Shown: piece by piece, positions 8,640 to 14,081 of the stretch
How positions within the stretch are numbered: position 1 is the first letter of the stretch
Layout: each line of letters begins with the position of its first letter
Source: JBBIOI01 sp037443425
Lineage (GTDB): Bacteria; Desulfobacterota; BSN033; UBA1163
Assembly: GCA_037443425.1 (NCBI GenBank)
Contig: JBBIOI010000089.1
Location: 1 to 14,081, forward strand
Length of the DNA: 14,081 nt
Reading direction: 5' to 3'
Position numbers and translations under genes: made by a program
The notes under the pieces: generated by a model
Databases searched by the model: none
What the model was told of the DNA's origin: nothing
What the model saw: only the letters and a program-made list of their open reading frames with translations

Positions 8640-8793
8640 GATAAAGCCCGGGCTTAAAATAAGGAAGAAAGGAGGGATAGGAGAGGAAGTTTTATGTTTT
8701 GAAGGTGAGGTTTATAAAAATTTAAATTAAACCCTAACTAACTCAAAAACGGGCAAGGAAGCCCAAAAATTAAAAATCAAGGAGGAAAAAACC
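8640..8793 (+). promoter_or_regulatory. Long untranslated leader of flagellin mRNA
   Basis: About 150 nt separate the predicted transcription start from the flagellin ATG. The leader has a 12-nt perfect palindrome AAGCCCGGGCTT (8644-8655), a purine-rich stretch with several GGA triplets (8656-8689), a three-codon ATG-TTT-TGA reading frame (8694-8702) and an AT-rich linker. It ends in a GGA-loop hairpin and a strong Shine-Dalgarno AAGGAGG (8779-8785), 8 nt before the ATG. The length and GGA content suggest post-transcriptional control. Confidence 0.6.
8751..8785 (+). promoter_or_regulatory. Putative dual CsrA site: GGA-loop hairpin plus Shine-Dalgarno
   Basis: GGGC (8751-8754) pairs with GCCC (8761-8764) around a hexaloop AAGGAA that exposes GGA (8757-8759). 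The Shine-Dalgarno AAGGAGG holds a second GGA (8781-8783), 24 nt downstream. A looped GGA near a GGA within the SD is the arrangement known for CsrA repression of flagellin (hag) in Bacillus subtilis. Neither csrA nor fliW lies in the window, so the regulator is inferred. Confidence 0.6.
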
Positions 8794-9627
8794 ATGGCAC
8801 TAAGAATAAATACAAATATTGCAGCTTTAAATGCACATCGTCAGCTTGCTGACACAGATGCAAGACTATCGGTTTCAATGGAAAGACTTTCATCCGGCTA
8901 TCGTATAAATAAGGCAAAAGATGATGTTGCAGGGCTTGCTATTGCTAACAAATTTAGAATGGAAGTAAGGTCTCTGAGAATGGCTCAGCAGAATGTCTCT
9001 CAGGCAACTGCCCTTTTGCAAGTAGCAGAGGGAGCTGCACAGAAGATAGAGACTATAATTGAGCGATTAAAAGAACTTGCTACTTTGGCTGCTTCAGACA
9101 ATACAGATAATGCTGGTAGAACAAGATTAAATTCGGAAGCAACTGCCCTTCTAAGCGAAATTGACAGAATTGCTCAGGATACAAAATATGGAGATACTCA
9201 ACTACTAACAGGTTCTGTCAACATGACCTTCCAGATAGGTTCAGGGAATACAGCTGCTCAAGACCAAATTGCCGTTAACCTTAGTCAGGGTTTGGAGACC
9301 AACGATTTAGGTATTAATAGCATTTCTTTGAGTTCCTTAGCAAGTGCTCAAGCCGCTTTAACTTCCATCGATAATGCATTGACATCTGTTAATATTGCCT
9401 TGGGCGAAATCGGAGCTGCGCAGAGTAGACTTGATTTTGCCTCCGCTAACCTTGCCATTACAATCGAGAATATTGCTGCTACTGAATCGACTATAAGGGA
9501 TGTGGATATGGCCTTCGAAGTAGTAAACTTTACCAAGAACCAGATATTGCTCCAGGCTGGTACAGCCATGCTTGCACAGGCAAATATGGCTCCACAGAAC
9601 ATACTCGCCTTGCTTGGAGGACGTTAA
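8794..9627 (+). CDS. fliC: Flagellin, filament subunit
   Basis: A 277-residue flagellin, exported by the flagellar type III system and polymerised into the filament. The N-terminal D0/D1 part (about 1-140) has the hallmark ALRINTNIAALNAHRQL and RLSSGYRINKAKDDVAGLAIA. The C-terminal D1/D0 part (about 190-277) has AAQSRLDFASANL and the end ANMAPQNILALLGGR. There is almost no variable insert between them, so D2/D3 are absent and the protein is close to the minimal core. Ser/Thr residues in the joining region (about 140-195) are the obvious candidates for O-glycosylation by the two upstream genes. The start is fixed by AAGGAGG 8 nt upstream. It is followed by its own terminator and sits behind a sigma-28 promoter, as expected for a highly expressed late gene. 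Confidence 0.97.
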   Translation: MALRINTNIAALNAHRQLADTDARLSVSMERLSSGYRINKAKDDVAGLAIANKFRMEVRSLRMAQQNVSQATALLQVAEGAAQKIETIIERLKELATLAASDNTDNAGRTRLNSEATALLSEIDRIAQDTKYGDTQLLTGSVNMTFQIGSGNTAAQDQIAVNLSQGLETNDLGINSISLSSLASAQAALTSIDNALTSVNIALGEIGAAQSRLDFASANLAITIENIAATESTIRDVDMAFEVVNFTKNQILLQAGTAMLAQANMAPQNILALLGGR

Positions 9628-9641
9628 TCCATAGGATCTGG

Positions 9642-9675
9642 GTGGGAAGAATATTTCTTCCCACTCTTAATTTTT
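9642..9675 (+). terminator. Rho-independent terminator after flagellin
   Basis: GTGGGAAGAA (9642-9651) pairs perfectly over 10 bp with TTCTTCCCAC (9655-9664) around a TAT loop, followed by TCTTAATTTTT. It separates flagellin from flaG, so the downstream genes would receive less transcript by read-through or need their own promoter. Confidence 0.88.
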
Positions 9676-9690
9676 ATGGGGTAAATATAT

Positions 9691-10050
9691 ATGGAGATTA
9701 CCCAGATTAAAGATGTTTTAAACAGGTCAGTGATTGGCGAACCATCCCAGAAATCTTTAAAAAGATTGGTTCAAAGAAAAGAATTCGAAGCCCCTGAAAA
9801 TAGGCTAGTAGAAGAGATATCAGGAAGACAAAGTAAAAACCTTGAGGAATTAACCGAAAACCTGAACAGATTCATGCAGAGTATCAATTATAATCTTCAG
9901 TTTATTCCTGACAGAGAATCAGGAATTGTAATTATAAAGGTTTTGGATAAGGAAGGTAATCTTATCCGGCAGATCCCGCCTGAGGCGTTTTTAGCCCTGT
10001 CATCAAAGATAGGGGAACATATCGGGGTTCTAATAAATTCAAAACTATGA
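9691..10050 (+). CDS. flaG: FlaG family protein
   Basis: A 119-residue soluble protein. The C-terminal half (about 50-119) matches the FlaG family: LQFIPDRESGIVIIKVLDKEGNLIRQIPPEAFLAL, with the hallmark VLDKEG...IRQIPPE (about 90-100). The N-terminal half is charged and variable. FlaG proteins influence filament length and are typically encoded between flagellin and fliD, exactly as here. The Shine-Dalgarno is weak (GGGG at 9678-9681, 9 nt before the ATG), suggesting low expression compared with flagellin. It is 63 nt from flagellin, with a terminator between. Confidence 0.92.
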   Translation: MEITQIKDVLNRSVIGEPSQKSLKRLVQRKEFEAPENRLVEEISGRQSKNLEELTENLNRFMQSINYNLQFIPDRESGIVIIKVLDKEGNLIRQIPPEAFLALSSKIGEHIGVLINSKL

Positions 10051-10086
10051 GAAATATGAAATTATTTTTTCTAACAATATCCCTTT

Positions 10087-10133
10087 CTTATCTCAAGCTG
10101 AGGATAAAGTGGTTTAAGCTGATATATCTTAAA
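10087..10133 (+). other. Hairpins in the flaG-fliD gap
   Basis: CTCA/TGAG with flanking TTAT/ATAA (about 10088-10107, one bulged G) forms a hairpin with no T-tract after it. TTTAAG (10113-10118) pairs with CTTAAA (10128-10133) around a 9-nt loop that contains the -10-like element. AAGCTGA occurs twice (10095-10101 and 10116-10122). No terminator is evident. Confidence 0.35.
10099..10125 (+). promoter_or_regulatory. Possible sigma-28 promoter of fliD-fliS
   Basis: TGAGG (10099-10103), 14 nt, GCTGATATAT (10118-10127). The flagellin promoter has TAAGG, 14 nt, GCCGATATAT: identical spacing with one difference in each box. The -35 is weak against the FliA consensus. A start near 10132 would leave a short leader before the GGAGG at 10141. 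This would let fliD and fliS escape the flagellin terminator. Confidence 0.45.
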
Positions 10134-10150
10134 GTTTCCTGGAGGAAGAA

Positions 10151-12508
10151 ATGTCAGCAACCAGTATGGTAAGCGGACTTGCAAGTGGTCTTGACTGGAA
10201 AAATATTATAGACCAGCTAAGAAAGATTGAATATAAAAAGATAGACCTTATCGAAAATCAAAAGAAGAGTTACGAAGAAAAGGTAAAGGCCTGGCAATCG
10301 ATTAATACAAAATTGCTCTCTTTAAAGACAGCCTCTCAGACACTTAATAGAACTGAGCATTTTAATCTTTTAACCCCAAATCTTTCATCAAATACAACAA
10401 CCGAGCCAGATGATATCCTTTCTGTTACCTCAAATTTAGATGCATCACCAGGCACTTATCAAATTAAGGTAACTTCCCTGGCTTCAGCCCAAAAGATTTC
10501 CTCAACAAGCTTTGCAAGTCAAACAGAAGCCCTGAATCTTTCAGGAGATATTATTATTGGTGGAAGAACAGTAAGCATTTATTTAACCGATAGTCTATCC
10601 ACTATTCGAGGCAAAATAAATGCAGTAAATTCAGGGATTAATGCCTCAAAGGTAACAGCTTCTATTGTAAACTATGGAACGGAGGGCTATCGCCTAATAC
10701 TGACAAGTGATGAAGAGGGTTCATCGGGCATAAGCCTACTTAACGGAGGGGCAACAAACCTACTTGAAGAACTTGGTTTTGTTGATTCATCGGATAAGAC
10801 CGCTAAAAACGTAGTAAGCGGTGGTCATAAAAGTGACTCCTTTTCAAACCCAGATGAGGCCATTGGTGGATCTGAACTTCTGAGTTTATCAAATCCACAG
10901 AGTGGGACTGTGACAGTCATCATTGATGGAGTTTCAAGATCAGTATTGATCGATCTTTCTACTGATTCATTAAACACAATTAAAGACGAGATAAACGAGG
11001 CTTTCTCAGGAGTATTTTCTTCTGATCCAGCCTCAGTAATAAGCGAAACAGATGAAAATGGAAACACCTATTACAGACTTTTAATTGAAGGTAGAGATAT
11101 CACATACACTGATGATAATAATATACTTGAAACACTTGGCATTCTGAAAAGAGGAGGTTTTTCAGATGAGCGTGGAGTTACTGGCGATGTTTCCAATACC
11201 TCTGCAGGGAGATATATTACGTCAGAAACATTAATTAAAGATATTGATGGCTATAATGATTACGTCACTGGTGATACAATTGAATTTAGCGGGACTGATA
11301 CATTAGGTAACGCAGTTAGCTATTCTTTTCAGATTAATGATTCAACAACAATAGCTGATCTTCTAAATGCTATAGAAAATCAATATGGGTCTGTAACAGC
11401 ACAGATTACAGCAGATGGTAAAATAAGGGTTATTGATAAAGAGATTGGAGATACAGACCTATCAGTTATTCTTACTCCAAATAAATCATCAATTAAGTTT
11501 GATAGTGATCATGATTTTGGAACAATAGGGACCATAAGGTCCCGCCAATTGCAGGCTGGTTCTGATGCAACTATAACAATAGATGGTGTAGAAATTAAAA
11601 CGAGCTCCAATGTAATTGATGATGTAATTCCCGGTGTTACTCTCAACCTGAAAAAGGCATCAAGTGATACAACTGTTACCCTTAATCTGGTCAGGGATTA
11701 TGATTCAATTGTAGATAAAATAAAAAAATTCATAGAGGCTTATAATGATGTTATGGATGCAATCAATGCCCAGCTAAAATATAATGAAGAGAAAAAGGAG
11801 CCTGGAGGTCCTCTATTTGGAGATAGTACATTAAGAATGATTAAATCAAATCTTACAGGGATTGTTTTAAACAGGGTTTCAGGCTTACCAGATAGCTTTT
11901 CAACGCTTGGGTTAATCGGTATAAATATCGGAACAGATAGTAAATTAACGATAGACGAAGAGACTTTAAGAGATTATCTTGAAAGCAATTTTGATGATGT
12001 AAGAAAACTATTTGTAGTTGATTGGTCGTCAACAAATAGTAGTTTGAGCTATATCTATCATACGATTGATACTAAGGCTGGGACCTATGAAGTCAATATC
12101 CAGAGTATTGGCCCTGTTACAGGTTATTTTGTGACCCCTGATGATGCCACAGGGAATGGAGAATATCTGACCGGGGTTTCAGGAAGTGCCAAGGGTTTAA
12201 CCATTAGGTATTCAGGAACAGAAACTGGTTTAGTTGGAAGTTTCACACTAAGCTATGGGATAGCTGAACTTATAGATCGTGAGCTATATCATATCACTGA
12301 CTCTGTAGACGGAACAATAGCTTCGAAGACAGAGACGATTCAGGATACGATAAAAAACTTGGAAGAAGATATGAGTACAATAGAGACAAGGATAGATAGA
12401 AAGATGGCTGAATTAGAGAGACAGTTTGTTTCGATGGAAATGGTGCTAAGTACACTTCAAAGTCAGATGAACTGGCTAACGCGGATGCTAAATGCAAATA
12501 AATTATAA
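10151..12508 (+). CDS. fliD: FliD flagellar filament cap (hook-associated protein 2), long form
   Basis: A 785-residue cap protein that sits at the filament tip and folds incoming flagellin. The N-terminal domain (about 5-110) begins SMVSGLASGLDWKNIIDQL and has the coiled segment plus DASPGTYQIKVTSLASAQK. The middle holds three flagellin-IN-like beta segments (about 128-200, 252-310 and 374-435). The C-terminal FliD domain starts near 470 with GSDATITIDGVEIK and includes the helix FIEAYNDVMDAINAQL. Near 635-700 a beta insertion has DTKAGTYEVNIQS, which resembles the N-terminal GTYQIKV strand. The end (about 725-785) is the coiled coil that finishes with FVSMEMVLSTLQSQMNWL. It is much longer than enterobacterial FliD (about 470 aa) because of the middle modules and this insertion. 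GGAGG 5 nt before the ATG fixes the start. fliS follows after 22 nt. Confidence 0.95.
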   Translation: MSATSMVSGLASGLDWKNIIDQLRKIEYKKIDLIENQKKSYEEKVKAWQSINTKLLSLKTASQTLNRTEHFNLLTPNLSSNTTTEPDDILSVTSNLDASPGTYQIKVTSLASAQKISSTSFASQTEALNLSGDIIIGGRTVSIYLTDSLSTIRGKINAVNSGINASKVTASIVNYGTEGYRLILTSDEEGSSGISLLNGGATNLLEELGFVDSSDKTAKNVVSGGHKSDSFSNPDEAIGGSELLSLSNPQSGTVTVIIDGVSRSVLIDLSTDSLNTIKDEINEAFSGVFSSDPASVISETDENGNTYYRLLIEGRDITYTDDNNILETLGILKRGGFSDERGVTGDVSNTSAGRYITSETLIKDIDGYNDYVTGDTIEFSGTDTLGNAVSYSFQINDSTTIADLLNAIENQYGSVTAQITADGKIRVIDKEIGDTDLSVILTPNKSSIKFDSDHDFGTIGTIRSRQLQAGSDATITIDGVEIKTSSNVIDDVIPGVTLNLKKASSDTTVTLNLVRDYDSIVDKIKKFIEAYNDVMDAINAQLKYNEEKKEPGGPLFGDSTLRMIKSNLTGIVLNRVSGLPDSFSTLGLIGINIGTDSKLTIDEETLRDYLESNFDDVRKLFVVDWSSTNSSLSYIYHTIDTKAGTYEVNIQSIGPVTGYFVTPDDATGNGEYLTGVSGSAKGLTIRYSGTETGLVGSFTLSYGIAELIDRELYHITDSVDGTIASKTETIQDTIKNLEEDMSTIETRIDRKMAELERQFVSMEMVLSTLQSQMNWLTRMLNANKL

Positions 12509-12530
12509 AATTAAGGAGAGGATAGATAAA

Positions 12531-12974
12531 ATGAATTTTGGTAGTTTCAAAACTTATAGACAAACAGACATTCTGACAGCTGATCCAAAACGTTTAGTAC
12601 TCATGTGTTACGAAGGTATTATTCAAAATTTAGATATGGCAAAACAATACTATCTTAAAGATGATTTTGAGGCTAAAGGAAGGGCAATACAGAGGTCGTT
12701 AGATATCGTTAATGCATTAAGAGAGGCACTAAATTTTGAACAAGGGGGAGAGATTTCGAGAAACCTTGATAGAATTTATACATTTGCCATAAGGCATATC
12801 CTCAGGGGTGATATAAAAAGGAATATTATTGCCTTTGATGAGATCATTGCGATATTCAGAGAATTAAAATCTGCCTGGGAAGAAGCGTTTTTTAATAGGT
12901 CACTAAATAAGGATTATCTGGATAACAATTCAAAAAAAGAGATAAATCGACCTAACATAGAAAATGTTCTCTAA
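12531..12974 (+). CDS. fliS: FliS flagellin export chaperone
   Basis: A 147-residue helical chaperone that binds the C-terminal D0 helix of flagellin in the cytoplasm, prevents premature polymerisation and aids export. Family marks: YRQTDILTADPKRLVLMCYEGII (about 8-30), a middle helix with AIQRSLDIVNALREALNFEQGGEISRNL, and a final helix ending ELKSAWEEAF. The frame is open upstream to an ATG at 12492, but that lies inside fliD. ATG 12531 has AAGGAGAGGA (12513-12522) upstream and gives the normal family start (MNFGSFKTYRQTD), so it is chosen. It overlaps the next gene by 11 nt. Confidence 0.94.
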   Translation: MNFGSFKTYRQTDILTADPKRLVLMCYEGIIQNLDMAKQYYLKDDFEAKGRAIQRSLDIVNALREALNFEQGGEISRNLDRIYTFAIRHILRGDIKRNIIAFDEIIAIFRELKSAWEEAFFNRSLNKDYLDNNSKKEINRPNIENVL

Positions 12975-13425
12975 AAATAAAACAATAAAAGATGTATCTT
13001 TAAAATTGCCAGCCGAAATCAACGATTTTATTGAGAAAAAGCTGGAATTATTAAGACAATATTTTAATATTACAGAATTATTAAATTCACAACTTGACTT
13101 TGATGATTTAACCGCAATTATTCAATTGTTAAATAAACGAAGAGATCTTATTCAAAACATAAAAAAAATTGAAAATCGAATAAAAAGGGCAATAGGGGAT
13201 GAAACTCAATTCAATACCATGATGAAGAAAAACGAGGAAGATTGTGGCATTTATGAGCTTCTAAAAAGAATTGAAAGCCTTGATAGAGAGTGTTTGATTA
13301 AGGCTAATCAAAAATTAAGTCTACTGAGAAAAGAAATAACAGAGAAAAAAAATATTATAAAAATTAAAAAATTCTACTCCAATAAGTTCCACCATCAACC
13401 CAGATTTTTGGATGTGAGGAGATAA
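12964..13425 (+). CDS. Small FliT/FlgN-like flagellar chaperone
   Basis: A 153-residue, Lys/Glu/Ile-rich, all-helical protein with no membrane span. It has two predicted long helical stretches (about 18-80 and 85-140) and ends PRFLDVRR, which resembles the FxDxKK-type tail of FliT and FlgN chaperones. Position directly after fliS is the usual place for fliT, which binds FliD before export. Its start overlaps the end of fliS by 11 nt and has no clear Shine-Dalgarno, so translation probably depends on ribosomes finishing fliS. Sequence similarity to known FliT is too weak to see by eye; FlgN or a lineage-specific chaperone are alternatives. Confidence 0.6.
   Translation: MFSKNKTIKDVSLKLPAEINDFIEKKLELLRQYFNITELLNSQLDFDDLTAIIQLLNKRRDLIQNIKKIENRIKRAIGDETQFNTMMKKNEEDCGIYELLKRIESLDRECLIKANQKLSLLRKEITEKKNIIKIKKFYSNKFHHQPRFLDVRR
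13417..13421 (+). promoter_or_regulatory. Strong Shine-Dalgarno with no canonical start at the right distance
   Basis: AGGAG ends at 13421. In the response-regulator frame, the codons 7-10 nt downstream are ATA (13428) and ACT, not ATG, GTG or TTG. The first canonical start is ATG 13452, 30 nt away. Either ATA acts as a rare start, or a different start or sequence error is involved. Confidence 0.4.
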
Positions 13426-13451
13426 ATATAACTTATCTAACTGAATTTCAA

Positions 13452-14081
13452 ATGGATCAAGAATTTAATAAGAATATTGAGATCTGGATCGTTGAGGACG
13501 ATGAGGAGCTTCTTGAAATCTTAACCAGTTATTTAATAAATGAGAATCGAATCATCAAATCTTTTAAACGAGGAAAAGATGTTTTAGCTGTAATCGAAAA
13601 TGCTTCATTCGATATTATTATATTGGACCTTGTTTTACCTGATGTTGATGGGATTGAGCTACTTAATTTTGCAAGAAGGTTTAACCCAGATAGTATTGTA
13701 ATCATTATGACAGGCTATGCCTCTCTTGATTCAGCCATACGGGCAATACGTGGTGGGGCTTATGACTACATAAGAAAACCTTTTAAATTAGAGGAGTTAG
13801 AGATTGTTATAAATAATGCCTCAGAAAAGATTTATCTTAAGAGAGAGAATATTCAATTGCTTAAAAAATTAGAAGGTTTAATGCAGGATCTTAAACGCCT
13901 TAAACAGATTTGGGAGGAGCGTTTAACAACAATTCTTGAAAAATGGAAACATACTTCAGAGAATCAGAAAAAAAGAGAAATTGAACTGGTTTTAAAACAG
14001 ATATTCCCTGTTCCACCGGATTATGACTTTAAAACCCGCGATGGAAAGGAAAGATCAAAGGAAATATTCGAAAATTTTATT
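13452..14081 (+). CDS. Response regulator, receiver domain plus coiled-coil output, 3'-partial
   Basis: The visible 210 residues run off the window end without a stop. Residues 10-125 form a CheY-like receiver with the full active site: acidic pair D16-D17, phosphoacceptor D59 (ILDLVLPDVDG), T87 (MTGYAS), Y106 and K109 (DYIRKPF). The SLDSAIRAIRGGAYDYIRKPF block is NtrC-like. From about 120 to 175 the protein is a charged helical, likely coiled-coil, segment. No AAA+ Walker or DNA-binding motif appears in the visible part, so the output is unknown. ATG 13452 is the only canonical in-frame start after the stop at 13383-13385, but it lacks a Shine-Dalgarno; ATA 13428, with AGGAG upstream, is an alternative that would add 8 residues. 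It is 26 nt from the FliT-like gene and co-directional, so probably co-transcribed with the late flagellar genes. Confidence 0.88.
   Translation, partial: MDQEFNKNIEIWIVEDDEELLEILTSYLINENRIIKSFKRGKDVLAVIENASFDIIILDLVLPDVDGIELLNFARRFNPDSIVIIMTGYASLDSAIRAIRGGAYDYIRKPFKLEELEIVINNASEKIYLKRENIQLLKKLEGLMQDLKRLKQIWEERLTTILEKWKHTSENQKKREIELVLKQIFPVPPDYDFKTRDGKERSKEIFENFI

Noticed and set aside
9348..9602. 84-codon frame on the - strand within flagellin
   Set aside because: It is antisense to the conserved flagellin C-terminus. The hydrophobic look comes from reading Ala/Gln codons backwards.
10087..10107. Hairpin after flaG as a terminator
   Set aside because: The stem is short with a bulge and no T-tract follows; kept only as a possible structure.
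12492..12530. Upstream ATG extension of fliS
   Set aside because: It lies within fliD, lacks a ribosome site, and would add 13 residues absent from the FliS family.
12294..12563. 89-codon frame on the - strand over the fliD-fliS junction
   Set aside because: Low-complexity Ser/Leu product, antisense to the fliD coiled coil; no support.
1..14081. CRISPR arrays, tRNA/rRNA genes, insertion sequences, attachment sites
   Set aside because: No regularly spaced repeats, RNA gene hallmarks, transposase motifs or flanking duplications were found by reading both strands.

Overview
The window is a flagellar filament locus, all on the + strand, from an AT-rich motile bacterium. It carries a consensus sigma-54 promoter, a sigma-28-type flagellin promoter, a flagellin leader with an apparent CsrA site, and the order flagellin-flaG-fliD-fliS-(fliT-like). 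These features point to a bacterium that uses both RpoN and FliA in its flagellar hierarchy. I cannot name a phylum from the sequence alone. The large fused glycosyltransferases beside the flagellin gene are a layout I associate with deep-branching or thermophilic lineages, but that is only an impression.

Region 1 (1-8622) is a two-gene putative flagellar glycosylation operon behind a textbook sigma-54 promoter (81-96). The first gene (155-6844) encodes a 2229-residue polypeptide. Its modules, in order, are a SAM methyltransferase, a kinase-fold-like domain, a WbsX/GH99-like domain, TPRs, a GT2 glycosyltransferase, a GT4-type glycosyltransferase, a second GT2 and a second TPR array. The second gene (6841-8586) overlaps it by 4 nt and encodes a GT2-TPR protein of the type that modifies peptides. 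A stem-loop plus T-tract ends this unit.

Region 2 (8605-9675) is the flagellin unit. The sigma-28-like -35 element lies on the 3' arm of the upstream terminator. A leader of about 150 nt ends in a hairpin that displays GGA in its loop just upstream of a GGA-containing Shine-Dalgarno, which is the layout of CsrA-controlled flagellin leaders. The flagellin is short (277 aa), essentially the D0/D1 core, and is followed by a strong terminator.

Region 3 (9691-14081) holds flaG, fliD, fliS, a small FliT/FlgN-like chaperone gene and a response regulator cut by the window end. The flaG-fliD gap contains a second promoter-like element that shares its -10 sequence and spacing with the flagellin promoter.

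Inferred joint function: RpoN-driven enzymes build and attach a glycan to flagellin, FliA drives filament subunit and cap synthesis, FliS and the FliT-like protein chaperone the exported subunits, CsrA limits flagellin translation, and a response regulator is co-expressed with the late genes. The most unusual items are the giant mosaic enzyme, its kinase-like module, and the layered flagellin control region.
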